Positions 11,560-20,005 of a stretch of DNA of 64,000 bases are shown here, piece after piece. This DNA comes from Pseudothauera rhizosphaerae. Lineage in GTDB: Bacteria; Pseudomonadota; Gammaproteobacteria; Burkholderiales; Rhodocyclaceae. The DNA is taken from positions 186,001-250,000 of the forward strand of contig NZ_SSOD01000006.1 in the NCBI RefSeq assembly GCF_004801305.1. The letters are read 5' to 3'. The position numbers and the translations under genes were made by a program. The notes under the pieces are model-generated. The model saw nothing but the letters and a program-made list of their open reading frames with translations, ran no database searches and was not told where the DNA came from. The stretch's first letter is position 1. Every line of letters begins with the position of its first letter.

Positions 11560-12413
11560 CGCTTCGTCACTTCCAGTTGGAGACCGGGGCCGTTGCCAGG
11601 GGGGCCGGGCGCGGTCGGGTCTATCAGTTCCAGCCGGCCCACCGAAGCGGCGGCGGCATCGGCCAGCAGGGGCGGCGCCACCGGGGCGGCCGCGCCGTTG
11701 AAGTCTTCGTACTCGATGGGCGGATTGCCGTCATGCACCTTGTAGCGCCGGTTCTGCAGGTAGAAGTCGCGCAGGTAGGCGTACTTGTCGAAGGTGCTCT
11801 CTTCCAGCGTCCTGTCGGCACCGAGCAGGCCGGCCCGCGTATGCACGACGTCCAGCGCGCGGAAGGCGTTGCGCGTACTCACATGATCCAGCCGCCAGGC
11901 CTGGTTGCCGCTCAGATCCACCGGCAGGGCGGCCGCATCGCGCACCGTGCGCGGACCGAGGAAGGGCAGCACCACGTAGGCGCCTTCGCCCACGCCCCAC
12001 ACCGCCAGGGTCTGGCCGAGATCCTCGTCGTGCTTGGGCAGGCCGGCCGGCGTGGCGATGTCGAGCAGCCCGACGATGCCGAAGGTGGAGTTGAACAGGA
12101 AGCGCATCCAGTCCGACAGCGCCTCGGCCGGCTTGCCCTGCAGCATGTTGTTGAGCCCGATCCAGGGATCGGCGAGATTGCTGAAGAAATTGCCCACGCC
12201 GATCTTCACCGGCTTGGGCGCGACGTAGTCGTAGCCCTGCGCCACCGGCTTCAGCACGGCCTTGTCCACGCTTTCGTTGAAGGTGAACATCGCCCGGTTG
12301 AAGCCTTCCAGCGGGTCGTCGGGGTTGCGCGGGGTGCTGGCACAGCCGCTCAGGACAGCCACGCCGCAGGCCAGGGCGCCCGCGCGCAGGATGGGAAGGA
12401 GACGCTTCTTCAT
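11556..12413 (-). CDS. mlaA: Outer-membrane lipoprotein MlaA (VacJ)
   Basis: A 285-residue lipoprotein; the lipobox VLSGC puts the lipidated cysteine at residue 24. Conserved MlaA segments include DPLEGFNRAMFTFNESVDK, VGNFFSNLADPW, NSTFGIVGLLDIATPAGL and LPFLGPRTVRD. MlaA extracts misplaced phospholipids from the outer leaflet. The position of mlaA inside the mla operon, between mlaD and mlaC, differs from enterobacteria where it is unlinked. The C-terminal tail after about residue 245 is low-complexity, alanine- and proline-rich. Confidence 0.95.
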   Translation of the reverse strand: MKKRLLPILRAGALACGVAVLSGCASTPRNPDDPLEGFNRAMFTFNESVDKAVLKPVAQGYDYVAPKPVKIGVGNFFSNLADPWIGLNNMLQGKPAEALSDWMRFLFNSTFGIVGLLDIATPAGLPKHDEDLGQTLAVWGVGEGAYVVLPFLGPRTVRDAAALPVDLSGNQAWRLDHVSTRNAFRALDVVHTRAGLLGADRTLEESTFDKYAYLRDFYLQNRRYKVHDGNPPIEYEDFNGAAAPVAPPLLADAAAASVGRLELIDPTAPGPPGNGPGLQLEVTKR

Positions 12414-12443
12414 TGTTGTTGGGTGCTACGTCCGTTTGCGCGC

Positions 12444-12911
12444 TCAGTTGGCCGGGGGCTCGGCAGCGCGGTTGAACAGGAACTGGCCGATCAGCTTCTC
12501 CAGCACCACGGCCGACTGGGTAATCTGGACGGCGTCGCCGTCCTTGAGCATATCCACGTCGCCCCCCGGTTCCAGCCCCACGTACTGCTCGCCGAGCAGG
12601 CCGGAGGTGAGGATGGTGGCGATGGTGTCGCGCGGAAATTCGTAGCGCGATTCGACGGCCAAGCTTACCACCGCGCGGTAAGCCTCCGTATCGAAACGGA
12701 TGTCCGTGACCCGGCCGACCACGACGCCCGCGCTCTTGACCGGGGCACGCACCTTGAGACCGCCGATGTTGTCGAAAGGTGCCTGGATCACATAGGTGGG
12801 CACGTTGTTGAAGCCGCCGAAGCTGCCCACCTTCAGGGACAGGAAGAACAGCGCGGCGATGCCGATCGCGACGAAGAAGCCGACCCACAGGTCGAGTACG
12901 GTACGGCTCAT
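12444..12911 (-). CDS. mlaD: MCE-domain protein MlaD
   Basis: A 155-residue protein with one N-terminal transmembrane helix (VGFFVAIGIAALFFLSLKV) and a single MCE domain containing GLKVRAPVKSAGVVVGRV and SGLLGEQYVGLEPGG. It forms the periplasmic ring on MlaFEB. The start at 12911 overlaps the mlaE stop (ATGA); an in-frame opening further upstream lies in shadow of mlaE. The length is slightly below the 180 or so residues of E. coli MlaD. Confidence 0.94.
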   Translation of the reverse strand: MSRTVLDLWVGFFVAIGIAALFFLSLKVGSFGGFNNVPTYVIQAPFDNIGGLKVRAPVKSAGVVVGRVTDIRFDTEAYRAVVSLAVESRYEFPRDTIATILTSGLLGEQYVGLEPGGDVDMLKDGDAVQITQSAVVLEKLIGQFLFNRAAEPPAN

Positions 12912-13702
12912 GATTGACCCCGGAACATGAAGGAAGTGAGGACGAAATCCAGCGCCAGGATGGTCAGCGCAGAGCTCACCACGGTGCGGGTGATGGCACG
13001 CGAGACGCCCTCGGCGGTGGGCGCGCAGTCGTAGCCTTCGAACACCGCGATCAGCGACACCGCGACGCCGAACACGAAGCTCTTGATGACGCCGTTGACG
13101 ACGTCGTAGCGGAAATCCACCGCCGCCTGCATCTGCGACCAGTAGGCGCCTTCGTCGATGCCGATGAACACCACGCTGATCAGCCAGCCGCCGAGGATGC
13201 CCATGGCGGAGAACAACGCCGCCAGCAGCGGCATGGAGATCACCCCGCCCCAGAAGCGCGGCGCGACCACGCGGGCGAACGGGCTCACCGCCATCATGTC
13301 CATGGCGGTGAGCTGCTCGGTGGTCTTCATCAGGCCGATCTCGGCGGTCACCGCCGAGCCCGCACGGGCGGCGAACAGCAGGCCCGCCAGCACCGGCCCC
13401 AGCTCCCGCAGCAGGGACAGGGCCACCATGGTGCCGGTAGCCTCGCTGGAGCCGAAGCGCTGCAGGATTTCGTAGCCCTGCAGCCCCAGCACCAGGCCGA
13501 CGAAGAGGCCGGACACCAGGATGATGAGCAGGGACAGCACGCCGGAGAACCAGAGTTCGCGGAGGGTCAGGTGCAGGCGGCGGAAGGACTGCCCGGAATA
13601 CAGCAGCACCAGCGCGAAGAAGCGCGCCGCGAAGCCCAGCCGCCACACTCCGTCCACGACGCGCGCGCCGATGCGGCGCAACAGTTCGGCCACGCGCTTC
13701 AT
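12908..13702 (-). CDS. mlaE: Phospholipid ABC transporter permease MlaE
   Basis: A 264-residue inner-membrane permease with five or six hydrophobic segments and the MlaE signature AARAGSAVTAEIGLMKTTEQLTAMDMM. It lacks the N-terminal STAS region of its paralogue at 1.4 kb, which fits the presence of a separate mlaB gene. It overlaps mlaF upstream and mlaD downstream by four bases each. Confidence 0.95.
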   Translation of the reverse strand: MKRVAELLRRIGARVVDGVWRLGFAARFFALVLLYSGQSFRRLHLTLRELWFSGVLSLLIILVSGLFVGLVLGLQGYEILQRFGSSEATGTMVALSLLRELGPVLAGLLFAARAGSAVTAEIGLMKTTEQLTAMDMMAVSPFARVVAPRFWGGVISMPLLAALFSAMGILGGWLISVVFIGIDEGAYWSQMQAAVDFRYDVVNGVIKSFVFGVAVSLIAVFEGYDCAPTAEGVSRAITRTVVSSALTILALDFVLTSFMFRGQS

Positions 13703-14517
13703 GGCGCCCCCTCCCCCAGCAGGCTGGCCGCCAGGGGCGCGGCCGGATAGTGGAAGGGCACCGGGCCGTCGGCTTCCGCATGCACGAACTGGTGCACGAA
13801 GGGGTCGGTCGACGCGCGGATTTCGTCCGGCGTGCCCTGGGCGACGATGCGGCCCTCGGAGACGAAGTACACGTAGTCCACGATCTCCAGCGACTCGTGG
13901 ATGTCGTGGGTGACCATGATGGAACTGGCGCCCAGCGCGTCGTTGAGGCGGCGGATCAACTGGCCGATGACGCCCAGCGAGATCGGGTCCAGGCCGGCGA
14001 AGGGCTCGTCGTACATGATCAGCATCGGGTCCAGCGCGATGGCGCGCGCCAGCGCCACGCGGCGCGCCATGCCGCCGGACAGCTCGGCCGGGCTGAGCCC
14101 TTCCGCGCCGCGCAGGCCCACCGCGTTGAGCTTGAGGCGCACCAGGTCGCGCACCAGTTCGGGCGGCAGGTCGGTGTGCTCGCGCAGGGGGAAGGCCACG
14201 TTGTCGAACACCGACATGTCGGTGAACAGCGCGCCGAACTGGAACAGCATGCCCATGCGGCGGCGCAGGGCGTAGAGATCGTCCCGCGACAGGCGGGCGA
14301 GATCCTGGCCATCCACCTGCACGCTGCCGGCCGAGGCGCGCAATTGCCCGCCGATCAGGCGCAGCAGCGTGGTTTTGCCGCAGCCGCTGCCGCCCATGAT
14401 CGCCACCACCTGGCCGCGCCGCACCGACAGGTCGATGCCGCGCAGGATCTCGCGCTCGCCGTAGGCGAAGCGGACATTACGCAGGCATACCAGGGGAGTA
14501 TCGGCGGGCTCGGTCAC
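13699..14517 (-). CDS. mlaF: Phospholipid ABC transporter ATP-binding protein MlaF
   Basis: ATPase with Walker A GGSGCGKT, LSGGMARRVALARA, Walker B MLIMYDEPFAGLDP and the MlaF-specific GALFTDMSVFDNVAFPLREHT. The GTG start at 14517 gives 272 residues; the next segment, VCLRNVRFAYG, then starts at the same distance from the N terminus as in E. coli MlaF (269 residues). ATG codons at 14595 and 14607 would add 26 to 30 residues, but a promoter-like TGGTACACT lies at 14560-14551, between them and the GTG, so they may be upstream of transcription. First gene of mlaFEDACB; divergent from kdsD. Confidence 0.92.
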   Translation of the reverse strand: MTEPADTPLVCLRNVRFAYGEREILRGIDLSVRRGQVVAIMGGSGCGKTTLLRLIGGQLRASAGSVQVDGQDLARLSRDDLYALRRRMGMLFQFGALFTDMSVFDNVAFPLREHTDLPPELVRDLVRLKLNAVGLRGAEGLSPAELSGGMARRVALARAIALDPMLIMYDEPFAGLDPISLGVIGQLIRRLNDALGASSIMVTHDIHESLEIVDYVYFVSEGRIVAQGTPDEIRASTDPFVHQFVHAEADGPVPFHYPAAPLAASLLGEGAP

Positions 14518-14550
14518 GGGCAGCGGGACGACGGATTCGACAAAGCTTGC

Positions 14551-14560
14551 GAGTGTACCA
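14551..14560 (-). promoter_or_regulatory. Possible extended -10 element for the mla operon
   Basis: On the minus strand TGGTACACT has an extended -10 (TG) and a TACACT hexamer at 14557-14552. No convincing -35 lies 16-18 bases upstream. It sits about 35 bases before the preferred GTG start of mlaF. Confidence 0.35.
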
Positions 14561-14654
14561 GAGACGATGCGAATGCCCTGTAACGGGTGTTGCATCGCGC
14601 GCAACATCCCCGCGCCCGCAGCGGCAGCGCCGCGGGCGCCGTGCGGGGGCGCTC

Positions 14655-14663
14655 TGCTATAAT
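14655..14663 (+). promoter_or_regulatory. Extended -10 promoter element before kdsD
   Basis: TGCTATAAT contains a perfect TATAAT (14658-14663) with the extended-10 TG three bases ahead. The upstream region is GC-rich with no clear -35, as is common for extended -10 promoters. Transcription would begin near 14670, about 60 bases before the kdsD ATG. Confidence 0.65.
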
Positions 14664-14728
14664 CGCCCGTCGCGCCGCGCCGGCTCCCCGGCGTGGCCCG
14701 CCCCCTTCCGTTCCCGACCACGCACACC

Positions 14729-15724
14729 ATGCCCGACGCTTCCCCCCGCTTCCCCGCCGCCCAGGGCGCCGCCGCGCTCGCCCGGCGCGTGCTGCGCATC
14801 GAGGCCGACGCCGTGGCCGCGCTGGCCGAACGCGTGGGCGAGGATTTCGAACGCGCCGTGGCCCTGATCCTGCAGCGCCGCGGCCGGGTCATCGTCACCG
14901 GCATCGGCAAGTCCGGCCACGTGGCGCGCAAGCTCGCCGCCACCCTGGCCAGCACCGGCACGCCGGCCTATTTCGTCCATGCGGCCGAGGCGGCCCACGG
15001 CGACCTGGGCATGATCACGCCGGAAGACGTGGTGATCGCCCTGTCCTACTCCGGCTCCAGCGAGGAACTGCTCACCATCGTGCCCCTGGTCAAGCGCCAG
15101 GGCGCGCGGCTGATCAGCATGACCGGCAACCCGGATTCGCCGCTGGCGCGCGAGGCCGACATCCACCTCGACGCCGCGGTGGCCGAGGAAGCCTGCCCCC
15201 TCAACCTGGCGCCCACCGCCAGCACCACCGCCGCGCTCGCGCTGGGCGATGCGCTCGCCGTGGCGCTGCTCGATGCGCGCGGCTTCGGCGCCGAGGACTT
15301 CGCCCGCTCCCACCCCGGCGGCGCGCTGGGCCGGCGCCTGCTGACCCACGTGCGCGACGTCATGCGCCCGGCCGAACGGGTGCCCACGGTGGCCGGCGAC
15401 GCCACCCTGGCCGAGGCGCTGCTGCAGGTCACCCGCGGCGGCATGGGCATGACCGCGATCGTGGACGCCGAACACCGCCCGACAGGCATCTTCACCGACG
15501 GCGACCTGCGCCGCGCGCTGGAGAAGGGCTGCGACGTGCGCAGCGCGCGGCTCGCCGAACTGATGAGCCGCAATCCGCGCACCATCGCCCCGGACGCGCT
15601 GGCCGTGGAAGCAGCCGAGATGATGGAACGCCTGCGCATCAGCCAGCTCATCGTCGTGGACGCCGACGGACGGCTGGCCGGCGCGCTCACCACCCACGAC
15701 CTGATGCAGGCCAAGGTGATCTGA
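14729..15724 (+). CDS. kdsD: D-arabinose-5-phosphate isomerase KdsD
   Basis: A 331-residue enzyme: an N-terminal SIS sugar-isomerase domain (VTGIGKSGHVARKLAATLAS, SYSGSSEELL, EACPLNLAPTASTTA) and a C-terminal pair of CBS domains (about 210-330). It makes arabinose 5-phosphate from ribulose 5-phosphate, the first step to Kdo for LPS. The ATG at 14729 gives the usual family length; an in-frame ATG at 14693 is 12 codons earlier. Its stop overlaps kdsC by one base (TGATG), and a strong -10 element precedes it. Confidence 0.95.
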   Translation: MPDASPRFPAAQGAAALARRVLRIEADAVAALAERVGEDFERAVALILQRRGRVIVTGIGKSGHVARKLAATLASTGTPAYFVHAAEAAHGDLGMITPEDVVIALSYSGSSEELLTIVPLVKRQGARLISMTGNPDSPLAREADIHLDAAVAEEACPLNLAPTASTTAALALGDALAVALLDARGFGAEDFARSHPGGALGRRLLTHVRDVMRPAERVPTVAGDATLAEALLQVTRGGMGMTAIVDAEHRPTGIFTDGDLRRALEKGCDVRSARLAELMSRNPRTIAPDALAVEAAEMMERLRISQLIVVDADGRLAGALTTHDLMQAKVI

Positions 15725-16245
15725 TGCACGCCCCGCGCACCCCCGCCAACCTCCGCCTGATGGGCTTCGACGTGGACGGCGTGCTCACCGACGGCAGCCT
15801 CTACTTCACCCCCAACGGCGACGAGATCAAGGTGTTCTCCAGCCTCGACGGGCACGGCCTGAAGATGCTGCAGAACGCCGGCATCGAGGTCGTGATCATC
15901 AGCGGACGCAGCTCGCGTGCGCTGGAACTGCGCGCCGCCAACCTGGGCGTCGCCGAACTGCACATGGGCGTGGAGGACAAGCGCGCCTGCCTCGACACCC
16001 TGCTCGCGCAGCGTGGCCTCGCGCGCGAGCAGGCCGGCTACATGGGCGACGACGTGGTGGACCTGCCCATCCTGCGCGCCTGCGGCTTCGCCGCCACCCC
16101 GGCCGACGGGCACGGCTTCGTGCGCCGCCACGTGGATTACGTCGCCCGGCACAACGGCGGGCGCGGTGCGGTACGCGAGGTGTGCGACCACATCCTCGCC
16201 AGCCAGGGGCGCCTGCAGGCCATGCTGGCCGCCTATCTCACCTGA
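15724..16245 (+). CDS. kdsC: 3-deoxy-manno-octulosonate-8-phosphatase KdsC
   Basis: A 173-residue HAD-family phosphatase without a cap domain. The nucleophile motif is FDVDGVLTDGS with Asp16 and Asp18, then SGRSS for motif II and GYMGDDVVDLP for the metal-binding motif. It hydrolyses Kdo 8-phosphate to Kdo. Translationally coupled to kdsD (TGATG) and six bases before lptC. Confidence 0.95.
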   Translation: MHAPRTPANLRLMGFDVDGVLTDGSLYFTPNGDEIKVFSSLDGHGLKMLQNAGIEVVIISGRSSRALELRAANLGVAELHMGVEDKRACLDTLLAQRGLAREQAGYMGDDVVDLPILRACGFAATPADGHGFVRRHVDYVARHNGGRGAVREVCDHILASQGRLQAMLAAYLT

Positions 16246-16251
16246 ACCGGT

Positions 16252-16842
16252 ATGGCCATTCCCGCCCACCGCATCTATCCCGTGGTCGCGCTGGCCCTGC
16301 TCGCCGGCGCCACGCTGTGGCTGGAGCGCGTCAGCGCACCGGAAGAAGCGCGCACGCCGGTGGTCGAACGGGGCAAGGCCGATTTCAGCGCCGACGGCAC
16401 GCGCCTGGTCAGCTTCGGCGCCGACGGCCGGCAGCGCTACGAGCTGCTGGCCGAACGCATCACCCACTACCCCGGCGCAAACGGCACCGACATCACCGAA
16501 TTCACCCGGCCGCGCCTCACCCAGACCGCCGAAGGCCGCCTGCTCCACCTCGTGGCCGACAGCGGCGAAGCCTATCGGGAAGGGGAGGAGATCCTGTTCA
16601 CCGGCAAGGTGCGCGTGCGCCGCAGCGGCATCCCCGGCGAACCGGAGGCGGTGTTCGTCTCCGACACCCTGACCGTGTGGCCCGACGACGAACGCGCCCG
16701 CAGCCGCACGCCGGTCGTGCTCACCCGCGGCGACACCGTCATCCGCGCCAGCGGCATGCAGGCCGACAACATCTTCGGAACCCTGCAGTTCGACGGCAGG
16801 GTCAACGCCACCATGCCGCGCAGCGGCCGGAATACGCCATGA
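16252..16842 (+). CDS. lptC: LPS export protein LptC
   Basis: A 196-residue bitopic protein: an N-terminal transmembrane helix (IYPVVALALLAGATLWLE) and a periplasmic beta-jellyroll with the LptC pattern of ADFSADGTRLVSFGADGRQRYEL followed by repeated strands through FTGKVRVRRSG. LptC accepts LPS from the LptB2FG transporter and passes it to LptA. Its stop overlaps the lptA ATG by four bases. Confidence 0.88.
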   Translation: MAIPAHRIYPVVALALLAGATLWLERVSAPEEARTPVVERGKADFSADGTRLVSFGADGRQRYELLAERITHYPGANGTDITEFTRPRLTQTAEGRLLHLVADSGEAYREGEEILFTGKVRVRRSGIPGEPEAVFVSDTLTVWPDDERARSRTPVVLTRGDTVIRASGMQADNIFGTLQFDGRVNATMPRSGRNTP

Positions 16843-17384
16843 ACCGCCACGCTCCCGCCCTCCTGCTGTGCTTCGCCCTCGCGTCCTCCGCCGCCCTGGC
16901 CGAGCCGGCCGACCGGGAGCAGCCGGTCAACATCGAGGCCAACCACGTCACCGTGGACGACCGCAGCAAGACCCACGTCTTCGAAGGCGACGTGATCCTC
17001 ACCCAGGGTTCGCTGCAGATTCGCGGCGACAAGCTGGTGGTCACCCAGGGCGCCGACGGCTTCCAGCAGGGCGTGGCCACCGCGGGCGGCAACCGCCTGG
17101 CCACCTTCCGCCAGCGCCGCGCCGGCACCAACGAATACGTGGAGGGCGAGGCCGAGCGCATCGAGTACGACAGCCGCACCGAGCGGGCCAAGCTGTTCAA
17201 CCGCGCCTACGTGAAGAGCGGCGGCGATGAGGTGCGCGGCAGCTACATCGAATACGACGCGCTGAGCGAGAACTACCTGGTCAGCAACGCCCCCGGCGGC
17301 GCCGGGCCGGCCGCCGGCGGCGGACGCGTGCGCGCGGTGATCCAGCCCAAGGGCAGCAGCGCGCCGGCCGCCCCGGCGCAGTGA
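16839..17384 (+). CDS. lptA: Periplasmic LPS transport protein LptA
   Basis: A 181-residue protein with signal peptide (cleavage near ALA-EPAD) and an OstA/LptA jellyroll: [40 protein letters not shown] and a later [21 protein letters not shown]. It bridges LptC and outer-membrane LptD. The C terminus after about 160 is Gly/Ala/Pro-rich. The start at 16839 overlaps lptC. Unlike the common lptA-lptB-rpoN order, the next gene here is an enoyl-CoA hydratase. Confidence 0.93.
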   Translation: MNRHAPALLLCFALASSAALAEPADREQPVNIEANHVTVDDRSKTHVFEGDVILTQGSLQIRGDKLVVTQGADGFQQGVATAGGNRLATFRQRRAGTNEYVEGEAERIEYDSRTERAKLFNRAYVKSGGDEVRGSYIEYDALSENYLVSNAPGGAGPAAGGGRVRAVIQPKGSSAPAAPAQ

Positions 17385-17418
17385 TTTTTCACGACAGAGA
17401 GAACGGCAAGGAGACTGC

Positions 17419-18195
17419 ATGAGCTACGAAAACATCATCGTCGAGACCCGCGGCCGCGTCGGCCTGATCACCCTCAACCGGCCCAAGGCGCTCAACGCGC
17501 TCAACGACGCCCTGGTGGACGAGATCGGCCACGCCCTGGACGGCTTCGAGGCCGACGAGGGCATCGGCGCCGTCGTCATCACCGGCTCCGAGAAGGCTTT
17601 CGCCGCCGGTGCCGACATCGGCGCCATGGCCGGCTTCTCCTACATGGACGCCTACAAGGGCGACTACATCACGCGCAACTGGGAACGCGTGAAGACCTGC
17701 CGCAAGCCGGTGATCGCCGCGGTGGCCGGCTTCGCCCTGGGCGGCGGCTGCGAACTGGCGATGACCTGCGACATCATCATCGCGGCCGACAGCGCCAGGT
17801 TCGGCCAGCCGGAAGTCAAGCTCGGCATCCTGCCCGGCGCCGGCGGCACTCAGCGCCTGCCGCGCGCCGTGGGCAAGGCCAAGGCCATGGACCTGTGCCT
17901 CTCCGCCCGCTTCATGGATGCGGCCGAGGCCGAGCGCGCCGGCCTGGTGTCCCGCGTCGTGCCCGCGGACAAACTGCTGGACGAGGCGCTGGCCGCGGCC
18001 GAGACCATCGCCGGCTTCTCGCTGCCGGTGGTCATGATGATCAAGGAATCGGTGAACCGCGCCTTCGAGAGCGGCCTCAACGAGGGCCTGCTGTTCGAGC
18101 GCCGCGTGTTCCATGCCGCCTTCGCGCTGGAAGACCAGAAGGAAGGCATGGCCGCCTTCGTCGAGAAGCGCAGGCCCGACTTCAAGCACCGCTGA
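17419..18195 (+). CDS. Enoyl-CoA hydratase
   Basis: A 258-residue crotonase-superfamily enzyme. The oxyanion-hole segments are [12 protein letters not shown] and [15 protein letters not shown], with the two catalytic glutamates in GGCELA and in [13 protein letters not shown], the pattern of true hydratases. It hydrates trans-2-enoyl-CoA in fatty-acid oxidation, or supplies 3-hydroxyacyl-CoA. AAGGAG lies just before the ATG at 17419. It starts 35 bases after lptA and ends before a clear hairpin terminator. Confidence 0.92.
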   Translation: MSYENIIVETRGRVGLITLNRPKALNALNDALVDEIGHALDGFEADEGIGAVVITGSEKAFAAGADIGAMAGFSYMDAYKGDYITRNWERVKTCRKPVIAAVAGFALGGGCELAMTCDIIIAADSARFGQPEVKLGILPGAGGTQRLPRAVGKAKAMDLCLSARFMDAAEAERAGLVSRVVPADKLLDEALAAAETIAGFSLPVVMMIKESVNRAFESGLNEGLLFERRVFHAAFALEDQKEGMAAFVEKRRPDFKHR

Positions 18196-18224
18196 AGCGG
18201 GCCCGGCCGCCCCGCTCCCCCGCG

Positions 18225-18249
18225 CAGCCGGCCCCGTGCCGGCTGTTTT
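18225..18249 (+). terminator. Rho-independent terminator after enoyl-CoA hydratase
   Basis: An 8-bp perfect stem, CAGCCGGC (18225-18232) with GCCGGCTG (18238-18245), closes a 5-base loop and is followed by TTTT. Confidence 0.7.
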
Positions 18250-18403
18250 CATTCCGCTGCAACAAGGCCGGCGCATGCTGCCGCAACGCAGCGGACCGGA
18301 AAACCCATCCGGGTAATCCTGCCCATTCCGGGCAACCCCATGCGCGCACCATGGCTGCACGTCAGCGTTCCGTAAGCAATTGAATCTGATAATTGAAACG
18401 GTT

Positions 18404-18478
18404 TGCTGCAACGCATCAGAGAAAGCTTGACTTCGGTCCTTTGGCTTCTATAATCCGGACACATGATGCAGTGCAACA
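18404..18478. promoter_or_regulatory. Paired TGC/GCA motifs around the phaP promoter, possible PhaR sites
   Basis: TGCTGCAACGCA (18404-18415) lies just upstream of the -35 and TGATGCAGTGCAACA (18464-18478) lies just downstream of the -10, over the likely transcript start. In related bacteria the PHA repressor PhaR binds TGC-rich sites around phaP promoters. The assignment to PhaR is inference from position and composition. Confidence 0.35.
18427..18454 (+). promoter_or_regulatory. Sigma-70 type promoter of phaP
   Basis: TTGACT (18427-18432), a 16-base spacer and a perfect TATAAT (18449-18454). Transcription should start near 18461, giving a leader of about 85 bases that ends in the GAAGGAG Shine-Dalgarno before the ATG at 18545. 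Strong promoter match consistent with an abundant protein. Confidence 0.8.
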
Positions 18479-18544
18479 TTCCGCCAAGAGCGTTGCCGCA
18501 TCGATGTCACCCACCTCAATCCGCATCCATCGAAGGAGTTCTCA

Positions 18545-19108
18545 ATGTCCACCTCCCCCGAGCAGTTCGCCGCTTTCAACAAGGCCAACATCGAAACCCT
18601 GCTGACCGTGGCCAACAACGCCTTCGCCAGCGCCGAGCGCCTGGCTGCGCTGAACCTGAACACCGCCCGCTCCCTGCTGGAAGACGGCGTGTCCAACACC
18701 AAGGCCCTGCTGGGCGTCAAGGACGTCCAGGAACTGATCAACCTGCAAACCTCGCTGGCCCAGCCGCTGGTCGAAAAGACCGTCGCCTACGCCCGCAGCG
18801 TGTATGAAATCGCCTCCCAGGGCCAGGAAGAGTTCTCCAAGCTGCTGGAAGGCCAGGTCGCCGAACTGAACAAGGGCGTGGCTTCCGCGCTGGACAAGGC
18901 CGCCAAGTCCGCCCCGGCCGGCTCCGACGTGGCCGTGGCCGCGGTCAAGTCCGCCATCGCCGCCGCCAACAGCGCCTACGACAGCCTCTCCAAGGCCGCC
19001 AAGCAGGTCGCCGAGATCGCCGAAGCCAACGTGGCTGCCGCGACCAACGCCACCGTCAAGGCCGTCAGCACCACCTCCAAGGCTGCTTCTTCCAAGAAGG
19101 CCGCCTGA
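18545..19108 (+). CDS. phaP: Phasin (PHA granule-associated protein)
   Basis: A 187-residue phasin-family protein. The N-terminal half (SPEQFAAFNKANIETLLTVA onward, including NLNTARSLLEDGVSNTKALLG) is the amphipathic helical phasin domain that coats polyhydroxyalkanoate granules; the C-terminal third is an Ala/Lys/Thr-rich tail similar to PhaF-like histone-type tails but much shorter. Codon use is strongly biased to GC-ending codons, as in highly expressed genes. It is monocistronic, with its own promoter and a strong terminator. Confidence 0.92.
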   Translation: MSTSPEQFAAFNKANIETLLTVANNAFASAERLAALNLNTARSLLEDGVSNTKALLGVKDVQELINLQTSLAQPLVEKTVAYARSVYEIASQGQEEFSKLLEGQVAELNKGVASALDKAAKSAPAGSDVAVAAVKSAIAAANSAYDSLSKAAKQVAEIAEANVAAATNATVKAVSTTSKAASSKKAA

Positions 19109-19133
19109 GCCCCTCCGGCACCCCGGAAAGCAA

Positions 19134-19165
19134 ACGGCCCCGCTTCGGCGGGGCCGTTTTCGTTT
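19134..19165 (+). terminator. Rho-independent terminator of phaP
   Basis: A perfect 10-bp stem, ACGGCCCCGC (19134-19143) with GCGGGGCCGT (19148-19157), capped by a stable TTCG tetraloop and followed by a T-rich tract. It also lies between two transcription units of opposite direction. Confidence 0.9.
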
Positions 19166-19201
19166 ACCGGCTGTGCCCGACTTGCGGGACCGACGGAAAC
19201 C

Positions 19202-19963
19202 CTACTGCCCCGCCTCCTCGATCACCACCGCCTCGCCGCCGCTGGCCGCATAGTGATGGGGGAACAGCCTGCGCATCTCCCCTTCGATCCACTCCTCCGC
19301 TTCCCGGTTGATCGCTTCCACCTTCCTGCCCTTCACGTCGATGACCGGGCCGATGCTCACGGTGATCTCGCCAGGGCGCTTCAGGAAGGCGTTGCGACGC
19401 CAGAACTCGCCCGCGTTGTGGGCCACCGGCACCACCGGCACGCCGGCGCGGCGCGCGAGGAAGGCGCCGCCGACCTTGTAGCGCCGCGTGGTGCCCGGCG
19501 CCACCCGCGTGCCTTCCGGGAACACCACCACCCAGTAGCCCTCCGAGAGCCGCGCCTTGCCCTGCTCCACCACCTGGGACAGAGCGTCCTTGCCGGCGGC
19601 GCGGTCGATGGCGATGCCCGGTATCTGCGCCAGCCCCCAGCCGAAGAAGGGCACGCGCAGCAGTTCCTTCTTGAGCACGAAGCACAGGGCGGGAAAGATG
19701 ATCTGCAGCGCCATGGTTTCCCAGGCGGACTGGTGCTTGGACAGGATCACCGCCGGACCTGGGGGGATGTTCTCCCGCCCGATGACGCGATAGCGGATAC
19801 CCAGCAGATGCCACACGAACCACATCACCACGTCCGCCCAGGAGGTGATGATGCGATGCCGAATGCGGTGCGGCAGGGGGAAGGTCAGGAAGCCGAAGAA
19901 CACGTACGGCGGCGTGACCACCGTCAGCACGAGGGCGAAGAGAAGGGAACGGAGAAGGATCAC
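19202..19963 (-). CDS. plsC: 1-acyl-sn-glycerol-3-phosphate acyltransferase (PlsC family)
   Basis: A 253-residue membrane-associated acyltransferase with an N-terminal hydrophobic helix (LLFALVLTVVTPPYVFFGF). Motif I is KHQSAWE with His77 and Glu82, where Glu replaces the Asp of the classic HX4D; this HQSxWE variant is usual in a betaproteobacterial subfamily. FPEGTR forms motif III, and VPVVPVAHNAG motif IV. It would acylate lysophosphatidate in phospholipid synthesis. Last gene of the run that starts at miaB, 42 bases after gmhB. Confidence 0.88.
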   Translation of the reverse strand: MILLRSLLFALVLTVVTPPYVFFGFLTFPLPHRIRHRIITSWADVVMWFVWHLLGIRYRVIGRENIPPGPAVILSKHQSAWETMALQIIFPALCFVLKKELLRVPFFGWGLAQIPGIAIDRAAGKDALSQVVEQGKARLSEGYWVVVFPEGTRVAPGTTRRYKVGGAFLARRAGVPVVPVAHNAGEFWRRNAFLKRPGEITVSIGPVIDVKGRKVEAINREAEEWIEGEMRRLFPHHYAASGGEAVVIEEAGQ

Positions 19964-20005
19964 GGGGTCACTTGCAGGAAAGGAAAGCAGGCGGCGCCAC
20001 GGCCC

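Larger units (their letters stand above)
18196..18544. other. Intergenic region: terminator plus phaP control region
   Basis: No gene is seen in these 349 bases. They hold the hairpin terminator of the enoyl-CoA hydratase gene, a relatively AT-rich stretch from about 18370 and the near-consensus phaP promoter flanked by two TGC/GCA-rich motifs. Confidence 0.8.
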
